Shown: piece after piece, positions 7,508 to 16,049 of the stretch
How positions within the stretch are numbered: the first letter of the stretch is position 1
How the letters are laid out: each line of letters opens with the position of its first letter
DNA from: Spongiibacteraceae bacterium
Lineage (GTDB): Bacteria > Pseudomonadota > Gammaproteobacteria > Pseudomonadales > Spongiibacteraceae
Assembly: GCA_002710725.1 (NCBI GenBank)
Contig: PAKT01000088.1
Span: 1 to 39,937 of the forward strand
Direction of reading: 5' to 3'
DNA length: 39,937 nt
Made by a program: the position numbers and the translations under genes
Notes under the pieces: generated by a model
Seen by the model: the letters and a program-made list of their open reading frames with translations, nothing else
The model's database searches: none
Told to the model about the DNA's origin: nothing

Positions 7508-7848
7508 CGGGTGTTGAAGGTATCCAGCTCGGCGTGCACCTTGCGCGATACAATATCCATGTTTTCCACCGTGCGGTTGTAGGCGTTCAGTCGCTCCAGC
7601 AGGATTTCCACATCCACGTCGGGTTCCGACACTTTGAGCGCATCGATACAGTCCAGAAAGCTCTGTGCCCGGGCCTGATAGGCGCGCATTTCCCGGTAAG
7701 CTTCGAGCATGGTCTGCTTGTCAGCCGCACTTCCATCCGGTACTGCAGGCATCGGAGGTTCTTTGCAATCGGCTATTGCCTGAGGCAGGCCTACTACCTG
7801 TAAAAGCAGCAGTACGGCCATTCCAATGGCCTTGTTATGTAATTTCAT
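7504..7848 (-). CDS. Small exported protein of unknown function
   Basis: I do not recognise this 114 aa protein. It has a clear signal peptide (MKLHNKAIGMAVLLLLQVVGLPQAIA, cut likely after AIA). The mature part of about 88 residues is mostly helical and acidic and contains two cysteines (ADCKEPP and FLDCIDAL) that could form one disulfide in the periplasm. The segment ILLERLNAYNRTVENMDIVSRKVHAEL looks amphipathic and coiled-coil-like. The ribosome site is weak. It overlaps murI tail to tail by 4 nt and lies downstream of the Rieske gene, behind a strong terminator. Confidence 0.7.
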   Translation of the reverse strand: MKLHNKAIGMAVLLLLQVVGLPQAIADCKEPPMPAVPDGSAADKQTMLEAYREMRAYQARAQSFLDCIDALKVSEPDVDVEILLERLNAYNRTVENMDIVSRKVHAELDTFNTR

Positions 7849-7895
7849 TGCTACCGCACAAACAAAATTTCGGGCTAAACCTTAGCAGGTTTCCG

Positions 7896-7927
7896 AAAAA
7901 AAGAAAGGAGGCACCAGGCCTCCTTTC
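7896..7927 (-). terminator. Strong intrinsic terminator of the Rieske gene
   Basis: GAAAGGAGGC (7903-7912) and GCCTCCTTTC (7918-7927) form a perfect 10-bp stem with a 5-nt loop. On the minus strand it is followed by seven T (7902-7896). It sits 24 bp after the Rieske oxygenase stop. Confidence 0.88.
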
Positions 7928-7951
7928 ACGATCCAGACTGTTTGCCGGGAA

Positions 7952-8944
7952 TTACAGGGCTTTCGGGTCGAAACCGTCGGCGTAGAACTGGCTGTACCAT
8001 TTGCGGAATTTCGCAATCGGGCCATCACCGTCACAGAGGATCGGCAGCGGACGGTAGATCTTGTGCTCCCAGATAGGCGCGTCTTCTTCCAGCTGGCCGA
8101 CAATGTCTTTCACAATCGCCGCGTTCACGCCGCCTTTCTTCACTTCGCCATTGATTTTCGGTTGAGTGAAAGCAAAGCGGATCTGCACGGTTTCGTTGTC
8201 GATCGGTGTGGTCAAGCCCATCAGGCAGGTTTCAGCAATGCCCTTGAAGCGGGTATAGCCCTGACCGGGACCAAAACTGGCGGTGTGGATTTCACCCTTC
8301 ACTTCACCGCGCGGCGTCGGCATATTGGCCTTCTGAAGACCGCGTGACTTGGGGCCATCGTAGGTGGTTTCCCACTCGGGGAATGAAGCCGTGCCGTGAA
8401 CATAACGAAAGTGCGCCGGATCGGCGGCATTTTCAGCCATTTCCTGAGGATGGGTGTTCAGCGTCCAATCGTAACGGTCCTGAGGTGACCACTCGTCGCT
8501 GTTCATCTCTTCGTGGGTTTCAACTTCCCACAGTGGATCAACCCGCTCCGGGTGATACCAGGCCCAGATCACCTGATTGGTTTCACGGGTGGGGAAGGCG
8601 TACAGGCACTGTTTGCCCGCCACTTTCGGCGGCATGTTCTTGGCGTAAGGTACGTCGGTACACTCGCCTTTTTCATTGAACTTCCAGGCGTGGAAGGGGC
8701 AAACAATGGATTCGCCCTCAATACGGCCACCCTTGCCTTCATTTTCATGAATGCCGTAACCCAGGTGAGCACCCAGGTGCGGGCAGTAAGCTTCCAGCAG
8801 CACGGGCGTTCCGCTCTCGGTGCGAAACAGCACCAGATCCTGGTTGAAATAACGCACGGCACGGGACTCGCCCGCCGCCAGCTCATCGGCATAGGAAACG
8901 GCGTACCAGCCAAAAGGCATGGGCATGGGATAACGCTGTGACAT
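7952..8944 (-). CDS. Rieske 2Fe-2S non-heme iron oxygenase, alpha-subunit type
   Basis: This is an aromatic- or steroid-ring hydroxylase-like oxygenase of 330 aa. The start is the ATG at 8944, preceded by GAGGTGA; the ORF track starts at an upstream GTG. The Rieske cluster ligands are in CPHLGAH (C54, H56) and CPFHAW (C82, H85). The mononuclear iron site is in ENAADPAHFRYVHG (D175, H178, H183). Size and layout resemble the single-component KshA-like group, but the substrate cannot be read from the sequence. No ferredoxin or reductase lies beside it, so electron-transfer partners are elsewhere. A perfect ATGACA/TGTCAT dyad upstream could be a regulator site. Confidence 0.9.
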   Translation of the reverse strand: MSQRYPMPMPFGWYAVSYADELAAGESRAVRYFNQDLVLFRTESGTPVLLEAYCPHLGAHLGYGIHENEGKGGRIEGESIVCPFHAWKFNEKGECTDVPYAKNMPPKVAGKQCLYAFPTRETNQVIWAWYHPERVDPLWEVETHEEMNSDEWSPQDRYDWTLNTHPQEMAENAADPAHFRYVHGTASFPEWETTYDGPKSRGLQKANMPTPRGEVKGEIHTASFGPGQGYTRFKGIAETCLMGLTTPIDNETVQIRFAFTQPKINGEVKKGGVNAAIVKDIVGQLEEDAPIWEHKIYRPLPILCDGDGPIAKFRKWYSQFYADGFDPKAL

Positions 8945-9025
8945 GTCTCTCACCTCACTTGTCGGCCGGACAGGCCCGGCATTCGATTCTGAGCTGCAAC
9001 TCTACGCTCACTGGCCAGACAAACA

Positions 9026-9042
9026 ATGACAAATGCTGTCAT
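9026..9042. promoter_or_regulatory. Operator-like dyad upstream of the Rieske gene
   Basis: ATGACA (9026-9031) and TGTCAT (9037-9042) form a perfect 6-bp inverted repeat with a 5-nt spacer. Further GACA (9018) and TGTC (9048) copies flank it about one helical turn away on each side. The pattern resembles binding sites of dimeric HTH regulators such as TetR- or GntR-type proteins. No regulator is encoded next to it. Confidence 0.4.
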
Positions 9043-9105
9043 CTTGCTGTCGATAGCTGCCAATGGCGCAGTATTTTTGCTCTTATGACCGATTTTGCCA
9101 AGTAA

Positions 9106-10479
9106 TCAGTGAATCAGTGCAAAGCAGGTCAGCGCCGTGATCACAGCCCCCAGCACACTCAACACCACCCCGCGCCGGGCCATCTGCGGCACGCTGATCA
9201 TGCCGCTGCCGTAGACGATCGCATTCGGCGCGGTGGCAATGGGCAAGGTAAAGGCACAACTGGCACTGATCGCTGCCGGCACCATCAACAGCGCCGGGGG
9301 CAAACCGAGGCCCAGCGCGGCAGCGCCCAGAATCGGCAGCAACAGGGTGGCCGTGGCCATATTGCTGGTCGCTTCGGTGAGAAAGGTCACGCTGAAACAG
9401 AGCACCACTAGCAGCAACAGTACCGGCCAGTGCTGAAGAGCGGTTACCGCTCCGGCGACCTGCTCGGAAAGCCCCGAAGCGGCAAAGGCCTTGGCAATAC
9501 AGATCCCGCCACCGAACAGAATCAGAATGCCCCAGGGCAGTTCTCTGGTTGCCTCCCAGTCCAGCAGTCTGCCGCCCTTGCCGTCGCCGATGGCGAACAG
9601 GCTCGCCCCGGCCAGCAACGCCAAGGTGGCATCGTTGGCACCCGGCAGATTCAGCAAACCGGACCAACCCCCGAAAGGTTCACTGCGAGTGATCCACAGC
9701 AGCGCCGTGACCAGAAACACCCACAACACCCGCTTTTGCGCCACATCCCAGGGCTCCCTGTCGGGCAAGCTAGCCGACAGCGCGCTGTTCAAGCCTCGCG
9801 ACAACCACCACATGGCCACCGGCAGCAACAGCAGCACCACCGGCAGGCCCCAGCGCATCCAGCCTAGAAAACTGACTTCTTCGCCGGTCAGCTCGGTGTA
9901 GACCTGCATGAAAACGAGATTGGGCGGTGTGCCAATCGGCGTACCGATACCGCCGATACTGGCGGCATAGGCAATACCCAGCAGCAGGGGCACCGCCAGC
10001 GTCGGGCTTTGCAGGCGATCGAGAATGGCCAGCGCCACCGGCAGCAGCATCAGGGTGGTGGCGGTATTGGAAATCCACATGCTCAACAGGGCCGAGGCCA
10101 GCATGAAGCCTACAATCAAACGGCGCTCGCTGCCGGCACCCACCCAGTGCAGAGCCATCAGGGCCAGATGGTAGTGGGCACCGCGATAGGCCATAGCCCG
10201 GGACAGCAGAAAGCCCCCCAGCATCAGCAGCACGATGGAGGCGCCATAGGCCTCGGCAACCTCGGCTTTGCTGAGCACGCCAAACAGCGGGAAGACCGCC
10301 AGGGGGATCAGGGCGGTCACGGCGATGGGCACCGCCTCGGCGAACCACCAACCGAGACAGAACGCGGTGACCGCCAGGGTAACCGTGGCGTGCGGATTGA
10401 GCCCCATCGACCAGCCCAGCAGCACCGCCAGTCCGCCCAGTACCGGCCCCGCAAGGAGCCTCAGGTTCGCGTTACTCAC
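9106..10479 (-). CDS. DASS/SLC13-family sodium:anion symporter
   Basis: This is an inner-membrane transporter of the divalent anion:sodium symporter family, which takes up dicarboxylates, sulfate or related anions. The 457 aa product is almost entirely hydrophobic with about 11-12 membrane segments. It carries the two family SNT-type motifs, in MWISNTATTLMLLPVALAIL and FLTEATSNMATATLLLPIL, and the loop GGIGTPIGTPPNLVF. Length is normal. It starts 6 bp after the beta-propeller lipoprotein gene and is surely co-transcribed with it. The substrate is not predictable. Confidence 0.92.
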   Translation of the reverse strand: MSNANLRLLAGPVLGGLAVLLGWSMGLNPHATVTLAVTAFCLGWWFAEAVPIAVTALIPLAVFPLFGVLSKAEVAEAYGASIVLLMLGGFLLSRAMAYRGAHYHLALMALHWVGAGSERRLIVGFMLASALLSMWISNTATTLMLLPVALAILDRLQSPTLAVPLLLGIAYAASIGGIGTPIGTPPNLVFMQVYTELTGEEVSFLGWMRWGLPVVLLLLPVAMWWLSRGLNSALSASLPDREPWDVAQKRVLWVFLVTALLWITRSEPFGGWSGLLNLPGANDATLALLAGASLFAIGDGKGGRLLDWEATRELPWGILILFGGGICIAKAFAASGLSEQVAGAVTALQHWPVLLLLVVLCFSVTFLTEATSNMATATLLLPILGAAALGLGLPPALLMVPAAISASCAFTLPIATAPNAIVYGSGMISVPQMARRGVVLSVLGAVITALTCFALIH

Positions 10480-10485
10480 GAGCCT

Positions 10486-11553
10486 TTACCGCCCGGCTTC
10501 AATACCGGCGGTAGGCGCAGGCACCCGCAACAGGCGGTCTCCCGCATAAGAGCCGATAAACCAGTAGTTGCCCCACTCCACTGCCACGGTTCCCGCACCC
10601 ATCGGCGCGCCCTTGTGGTCAAACAGGGTTTCCGCACCCATGGTCTCTGGATCGATGGCGATCAACTGAAATCGCGATTCGCAGGCGCCGCTATGGACAT
10701 CCCCACACAGGCCCGGCACCAGCTTGTCGCGCGGATGAGAGGCGACCAGCAAACGGCCATCCGGCAACCAGCTGCTGTTATCCGGATGCGCCACTTCCAC
10801 TTCACCGAGATGTTCGCCGCTGTCGCGCGCAATTTTGCGCACGCGGTTATTGGTGTAGAGATTCAGAAACAGGTTTTGGCCATCGTTGCTGATCTGAATA
10901 CCGTTGGGGAAGGAACCGAGACTGCCGGGCTGGATATCCACCCCTTCACCTTCTCGCCAGCGCCAGACATGACCGCGTTCCGCGCCAAAGAAGGTACGCA
11001 GCAGCGCCCAGATATTGTCCTTGGGAAACATGTGGGTCACCAGAAAGCCCCCTTCCGGGCTTGCCACCACGTCATTGAGGAAGGCGCCATCAGGCAGCAC
11101 CACGCAGCCCTGCCAGTGCAGCGAGCTGTCATCGCGCCATTCAAAAAACTCCACCGACTCGCGGCCACCGTGGTTTACCACCAGTAACTGCCAGCGACCG
11201 TCGCTGCGCTGGGAGAGATGAATGCCATGAGGGGAAATAGCAGCACCCGGCGCGCCCGGACAATCGGCATCGCCCCAGCCCTCCGGTTCTGCCGTTTGAC
11301 TGGCCAAAGGATACAGCGGCAGTGTGGTTTCGGTTTGCGGATCAAACAACATCAGGCTGCCCGAGTCCGAGCCGGTAATACCGCCGAACTGACTCAGGAT
11401 CAGGTGCTTGCCATCGGGGGTCGGTTCAATATCTTCCGGCGCCTGCAAGCCGCAGATTGGCACCCGGTCATCTACCGGCTCACAGGGAAAATCGCGCTGG
11501 GCATCGCACGCGGCCAACAGAAAAGGAAGTGAAAGAACCAACAGACGTGTCAT
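10486..11553 (-). CDS. Beta-propeller lipoprotein (SMP-30/paraoxonase-like)
   Basis: The 355 aa product begins with a lipoprotein signal (MTRLLVLSLPFLLAAC, lipobox LAAC). The rest contains repeated strand-rich blades such as PEDIEPTPDGKHLILSQFGG, FLNDVVASPEGGFLVTHMFP, FPNGIQISNDGQNLFLNLYTNNRVRKIA and DNSSWLPDGRLLVASHP. These are typical of six-bladed SMP-30, gluconolactonase or arylesterase/paraoxonase folds. The Asn in FLNDVV and in FPNGIQ and the Asp in SWLPDGR are good candidates for the metal site. The tight coupling with the DASS transporter suggests that the two act on the same substrate, for example lactone opening followed by uptake. That link is inference. Confidence 0.75.
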   Translation of the reverse strand: MTRLLVLSLPFLLAACDAQRDFPCEPVDDRVPICGLQAPEDIEPTPDGKHLILSQFGGITGSDSGSLMLFDPQTETTLPLYPLASQTAEPEGWGDADCPGAPGAAISPHGIHLSQRSDGRWQLLVVNHGGRESVEFFEWRDDSSLHWQGCVVLPDGAFLNDVVASPEGGFLVTHMFPKDNIWALLRTFFGAERGHVWRWREGEGVDIQPGSLGSFPNGIQISNDGQNLFLNLYTNNRVRKIARDSGEHLGEVEVAHPDNSSWLPDGRLLVASHPRDKLVPGLCGDVHSGACESRFQLIAIDPETMGAETLFDHKGAPMGAGTVAVEWGNYWFIGSYAGDRLLRVPAPTAGIEAGR

Positions 11554-11610
11554 AGGTCACCCACGATTATGATTATTTGGTGGGCACCATACTACCTGCA
11601 CTGGAGTGAC

Positions 11611-11630
11611 AAAAACCAGCGATGGCTGGC
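11611..11630 (-). terminator. Intrinsic terminator of the PepSY gene
   Basis: CCAGC (11616-11620) and GCTGG (11625-11629) pair around a 4-nt loop. On the minus strand the stem is followed by five T (11615-11611). It lies just after the PepSY gene stop and before the lipoprotein gene. Confidence 0.6.
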
Positions 11631-11635
11631 AGCCC

Positions 11636-12790
11636 TTAGACCTGACTCACGCTGCCGGGCGTCTGCGCCGGTGACTCCAGCTCGGCCTTTTCTTTTGCCT
11701 GCGCCTTGGCTGCCGCCCGGCGCCGCTGAGGACGTCGCTTCAGCCACAGACTGACGCCGGTAAAAGCAAGCACCGCAGGCGCAAGCCCGAACAGGCACCA
11801 GATAATGCGGCTCGGCAGCCCGGCAAAATCGCCGAAGTGAAGCCGGCGAAAGCTGTCAATGGTCTTTGCTGTCACACCCTGCTCGCGAATATCGTAAACC
11901 TCTTTCAGGTCGCCACTCTGGGCATCAAAGTGAACCGAACTGGCGTACTGGCTCAGCAAAGGGTTCGAGCTGTCGATGTCGCCAAAAAAGCGTATGCCCT
12001 GACCCGGCTCCCAGGGAAGCGAAATATAGGTGGCATCAAAAGCCGGAAGCGCCTGCTCGCTGCGATCGTGCATGGCCTGCAGTGACAGCTCGTCGTTGTA
12101 GAGCCGCGCCTGCATCTTATAGTGCTCCTGACCGCCGGCATGCTCCTCCACTTCATGGGCAAAGTGGGTGAGGTTCCAGTAAGCGCCGGTAACGCCCAGA
12201 ACCAACAGCACCGGCGACGCATAGGCGCCCACCAGTTTATGCAGGTCACTGTAGTAGAGCACGCGTCGCGCTTTTGTGCGCAGGGTAAACAGGTTCTTCC
12301 AGAAGCTGCGGTGCAGCCACAGGCCGGTAATACCCAGCAGACAGAGAATAACCGCGATCAGACCGCTGAGCAGCAGACCCGCATCGTGCAGCAGCAGGGT
12401 GTAGTGCAACTCCAGCAACCAGTCGGTGAGATAGTGGGTGGTGGAGACCACCGGCGCCAGTACATCTGCCCGGTACTGATCCAACAGCAGATACGACCAG
12501 TCGCTGCTGCCGTGGGCCATGACATACACAAGGTCCGCCCGCGAGGGATCTTCGAACAAACTCCAGCCCACCACTTCGTAGCGGGGGTAGGTCTCATTCA
12601 CCACATGGCGCAGGGTGTCGAGACTCTGCCGCTGCGGCAGTGGCTCTACCCTTACCTTGTCGTGCATCAGCAGGCTGTCGATTTCGTGCTTGAACACCAG
12701 CACGCTGCCGGTCAGACAGATCACAAGCAGCGGCAGGCAGACCGCCAGGGCCGACCAGCTGTGAATACGGAACAGCAGTTTATTACTCAT
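11636..12790 (-). CDS. PepSY-associated TM (PiuB-like) membrane protein
   Basis: The 384 aa product starts at the ATG at 12790, which overlaps the stop of the TonB-receptor remnant (ATGA). It has the usual opening of the family (LLFRIHSWSALAVCLPLLVICLTGSVLVFKHEID) and four membrane segments (near the N-terminus, LLSGLIAVILCLLGITGLWLH, LVGAYASPVLLVLGVTGAYWN, and IIWCLFGLAPAVLAFTGVSLWL). Two PepSY-like periplasmic parts lie between them. The basic tail KRRPQRRRAAAKAQAK is cytoplasmic. Such proteins are usually iron-regulated partners of siderophore receptors and may reduce or process ferric siderophores. Here the receptor is gone except for its last codons. Confidence 0.88.
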   Translation of the reverse strand: MSNKLLFRIHSWSALAVCLPLLVICLTGSVLVFKHEIDSLLMHDKVRVEPLPQRQSLDTLRHVVNETYPRYEVVGWSLFEDPSRADLVYVMAHGSSDWSYLLLDQYRADVLAPVVSTTHYLTDWLLELHYTLLLHDAGLLLSGLIAVILCLLGITGLWLHRSFWKNLFTLRTKARRVLYYSDLHKLVGAYASPVLLVLGVTGAYWNLTHFAHEVEEHAGGQEHYKMQARLYNDELSLQAMHDRSEQALPAFDATYISLPWEPGQGIRFFGDIDSSNPLLSQYASSVHFDAQSGDLKEVYDIREQGVTAKTIDSFRRLHFGDFAGLPSRIIWCLFGLAPAVLAFTGVSLWLKRRPQRRRAAAKAQAKEKAELESPAQTPGSVSQV

Positions 12791-12993
12791 ATACGCCAAA
12801 AAACTCGGGAAACAGTAAGCTGACTGTGACGCGGCGCACCGCAGCAGCCCTGCTCCCGGTAAAGGCTGGCGATGTACTTTTCATCCGTCACATTCTCGAT
12901 AGTCAATGCGGCACTGGGCTTATCGGGGATCGCGCATTCGGCGAACAGACCAACCAGCAGGCCTTCAACCTGTTGCCTTTCGAGGCTAAGCAA
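12787..12993 (-). pseudogene. Remnant of a TonB-dependent siderophore receptor (C-terminus only)
   Basis: Only the last 40 or so codons look like a receptor. ALTIENVTDEKYIASLYREQGCCGAPRHSQLTVSRVFW is the usual last two beta-strands of a TonB-dependent siderophore receptor, ending in an aromatic residue near the C-terminus. A full receptor has about 700 residues; here the open frame reaches back only to 12993 (TTG) and its first 28 residues show no receptor features. The stop overlaps the PepSY start by 4 nt, as expected for an intact receptor-PepSY operon. A Fur box remains 30 bp upstream of the frame. This fits loss of the receptor's interior by deletion. Confidence 0.75.
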
Positions 12994-13022
12994 GCCGTCG
13001 CATTTAAACGCAAACGCGAACC

Positions 13023-13040
13023 ATTATCAATATCATTTGC
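13023..13040 (-). promoter_or_regulatory. Fur box / iron-regulated promoter
   Basis: On the minus strand the sequence is GCAAAT-GATATT-GATAAT, three adjacent copies of the Fur hexamer GATAAT (4/6, 5/6 and 6/6 matches). The last copy could also serve as a -10 element. It is oriented toward the receptor remnant and the PepSY gene. It also lies 66 bp before the xthA start, so an effect there is possible but less likely. Confidence 0.65.
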
Positions 13041-13105
13041 AGAAAAACACCCCGCCGCCGCGCTGAGGTACAATGCGCGCTTTGAACAAATGGGGACTCA
13101 GCGAA

Positions 13106-13876
13106 ATGCGGATAGCTTCGTGGAACGTCAACGGCATTCGAGCCGTGATGAAAAAGGACTTTGCCGACTCACTGGCCAGCCTGAATGCCGACATCCTCTG
13201 CCTGCAGGAAACCAAGGCCCAGGATGATCAGGTCGTGGCCGCCCTGGAAGGTGTCGAGGGCTACCACGTATACAGCAACTCCGCCGAACGCAAGGGTTAC
13301 TCGGGCGTGGCCATCCTGACCCGCAAGGAGCCGATCCGGGTTTTCGCCGATATCGGCATCGAGGAACACGACAAAGAAGGCCGCGTGCTTACCGCTGAAT
13401 TCGAGGGTTTTTACCTGCTGACGGTCTACACGCCCAATTCAGGAAACGAGCTGGTGCGTCTGCCCTACCGGGAAACCTGGGATCGGGACTTTATAAACTA
13501 CGTTAAAACCCTGGAACGGCAGAAACCGGTACTGATGTGCGGCGACTTCAATGTGGCCCACCGCGACATCGATATTGCCCGCCCCAAACCCAATTACAAC
13601 AAGAGCGCCGGTTTTACCCAGAAAGAAATCGATGGCATGGACAACATCGTGGCGGCAGGCTTTGTCGACACCTTCCGCCATTTTTACCCTGAAACAGTGA
13701 AGTACAGTTGGTGGAGCTACCGCGCCGGCGCGCGGGCTAAAAACGTAGGCTGGCGGATAGACTACTTTCTCGGCAGCGACTCACTGGTGAAGACACAGAT
13801 CAAAGATGCGACGATCTGGAATGATATTTTCGGTTCAGACCACTGCCCGGTCAGTGTCGACCTGAAGCAGGCTTAG
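13106..13876 (+). CDS. xthA: Exodeoxyribonuclease III (AP endonuclease)
   Basis: This DNA-repair enzyme cuts at abasic sites and has 3'-5' exonuclease activity. The ORF track starts at 13073, but the ATG at 13106 has the ribosome site GGGGA and begins exactly with the family start [14 protein letters not shown], giving 256 aa. Catalytic motifs are all present: [10 protein letters not shown] (metal-binding Glu), [28 protein letters not shown] (Asp and Asn), [10 protein letters not shown] and the final SDHCPV (Asp-His). The motifs match the ExoA-like branch of the ExoIII family. It overlaps the opposing flavoprotein gene by 4 nt at the stops. Confidence 0.95.
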   Translation: MRIASWNVNGIRAVMKKDFADSLASLNADILCLQETKAQDDQVVAALEGVEGYHVYSNSAERKGYSGVAILTRKEPIRVFADIGIEEHDKEGRVLTAEFEGFYLLTVYTPNSGNELVRLPYRETWDRDFINYVKTLERQKPVLMCGDFNVAHRDIDIARPKPNYNKSAGFTQKEIDGMDNIVAAGFVDTFRHFYPETVKYSWWSYRAGARAKNVGWRIDYFLGSDSLVKTQIKDATIWNDIFGSDHCPVSVDLKQA

Positions 13877-16023
13877 CGCTGCCAGCGATGAAAGCGCTCT
13901 ACCCACTGCAGCAATTTTTGCGGCGCGTGGGCCTTGCTCCACTCCCCCGCCGCATACTTGTTGGCCTCGGCCAGCGTCGGGTAGATATGAATAGTGCCGA
14001 GTATTTTCTTCAGGCCAATGCCGTGCTTCATCGCCAGCACATACTCGGCAATCAGATCGCCGGCGTGGGCACCGACAATCGTCACCCCGAGAATACGATC
14101 TGAGCCTTTGGCGGTAAGCACTTTGACAAAGCCCTCATCGCTGCCGTCGGCAATAGCCCGATCCAGATCATCAATGCCGTAGCGGGTTACTTCATAGTCC
14201 ACACCCTGATCAATGGCGTCCTGTTCATTGAGCCCAACCCGAGCCACCTCCGGGCTGATAAAGGTCGCCCAGGGAATGACTGAATAGTCGACCTTGAACT
14301 TTTTGAACTTCCCGAACAGCGCGTTCACCGCAGCGTACCAGGCCTGATGCGCTGCCACATGAGTAAACTGGTAGGGGCCGGTCACATCACCACAGGCATA
14401 GATATTGGGGTAGCGGGTTTGCATATGCTCATTCACCGCCAGCGTACCGTTGTCGCGCGATTCAATGCCCAACGCTTCCAGCCCGAAGCCCTCCACGTTG
14501 GCCTTGCGGCCGATAGCCACCAGCACTTCATCAAACACCAGCCTGACTGTGCCTCCCTGATGTTCGGCGTAGAGCACTTTGTCATCGCCTTCCAGGGCGA
14601 AGCGCACCGCCTTGTGGCCCGTGAGCAGTTCAACGCCATCGCGGCGCAGGCCCTCTGTCGCGGCTTGTGCCACATCGTCGTCTTCTCGGGGCAGAATACG
14701 CGGCAGCATTTCTACCTGAGTTACCTGCGACCCCAAACGGGCAAAGGCCTGGGCCAGCTCGCAGCCGATCGGCCCGCCGCCAAGCACCAGCAGGCGACCG
14801 GGATTATTTTCAAGATTCCACAGTGAATCGGAGGTGAGATAACCCACCTCATCCAGGCCAGGAAACGGCGGCACCAGAGGCCGGGCGCCGGAGGCAACAA
14901 TAATGTTGCGCGCGCTCAAACGCTCCAATTCACCGTTCTCATTGCGGATTTCCACTTCCCAGGGCGATACCAGCTTCGCCTCACCCATGCGGCAATCCAC
15001 CCCCAGCTCGGAATAGCGCTCCACGGAATCGTGAGGCTCAATGCGGCTGATGACCGACTACACGCGCTGCATGATGGCGGCAAAGTCTGCTTCCGGCACG
15101 AGCGGTTTCAAACCATAACGCGGCGCCGTGTTGGCAAAGTGGTACACCTGCGCGCTTTTGATCAGGGCCTTGGAAGGTACACAGCCAGTATTGAGACAAT
15201 CTCCCCCCATACGGTGACGCTCGATCAACGTCACACTGGCTTTAACTGTCGCCGCGATATAGGCACTGACCAGGCCGGCGGAACCCGCCCCAATCACAAT
15301 CAGGTTTCGATCGAAGGTTTTCGGCTTTTGCCAGCCGCGATACACGCGCATGGCCTGCACCCGATTGACGATCGCCTTGCCAATCCAGGGCAGCAGTGCC
15401 AGCAGGGTGAAAGCAACAATCAGTTCGCTTGAGAGCAAGCCCGCCGGCGAGGAAATCTGTGCCAGTTGGGTACCGGCATTGACGTAGACAATGGTCCCGG
15501 CCAGCATGCCCACCTGACTGACCCAGTAAAACGTCCAGGTTCGAATAGGGGTCAGCGCCATCAGCAGGTTGATGACAAAGAAGGGAAAAATCGGCACCAG
15601 CCGAATGGAAAAAAGATACAGCGCACCATCGCGTTCGACGCCGCGATTGATGGCTTTTAAACGTTCTGAAAACTTTTCCTGCACCGCGTCGTGCAACAGA
15701 TAGCGCGTGACTAAAAAGGCAAGAGTGGCGCCCACACTGGCCGCGAAGGAGGCCAGCACAACACCTTTCAGCAAACCAAAAATCGCGCCGGCTGCCAGCG
15801 TCATAATCGCCGCCCCCGGCAGCGACAGTGATGTCACCAGCACATAAACGGCAAAGAACACAGCGCCGGAAATCAGGGGCTCCGCCGTGACATAGGCTCT
15901 GATGTCCGACAGCTGACTCTGCAGATACTGAAGGTTCAGATACTGTCCGACATCGAAAACAAATATTGCACCGCCCGACAGGATCAGCAGCAAGACCAGC
16001 AGAAGTTTCTTGGGCGTATTCAG
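13873..16023 (-). pseudogene. TVP38/TMEM64-FAD disulfide oxidoreductase fusion, amber-interrupted
   Basis: The two ORF-track entries 15058-16086 and 13873-15024 are one frame of about 717 codons split by a single TAG at 15058-15060. Residues 1-235 are a DedA/TVP38-type membrane domain (LPGAAIMTLAAGAIFGLLKG, RLVPIFPFFVINLLMALTPI). Next comes a flavin disulfide reductase like mercuric reductase or lipoamide dehydrogenase: VIGAGSAGLVSAYIAA, redox GGDCLNTGCVPSKALIKSA (CxxxxC), LLVLGGGPIGCELAQAFARLG, YACGDVTGPYQFTHVAAHQA, and the C-terminal HIYPTLAEANKYAAGEW. Such fusions of about this size are known. The amber falls in the flavoprotein part (QRV-TAG-SVISRIEPHDS), where CAG is the likely ancestor. 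Sequence on both sides is well conserved, so this is a recent mutation, suppressed read-through or a sequencing error. The start is unclear: SD GAGGAG stands 7 nt before CTG (16023), with no ATG nearby. Confidence 0.85.
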
Positions 16024-16049
16024 AATCGTTCTCCTCAGGTGGTCTGCAA

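Noticed and set aside
10009-11187. 392 aa ORF on the plus strand
   Set aside because: Antisense to the DASS transporter and beta-propeller genes; sequence is Gln/His-rich with no domain signs.
13019-13105. Fur control of xthA
   Set aside because: The hexamers fit better as the promoter of the minus-strand receptor remnant and PepSY gene, and xthA is not usually an iron-regulated gene; a secondary effect cannot be excluded.
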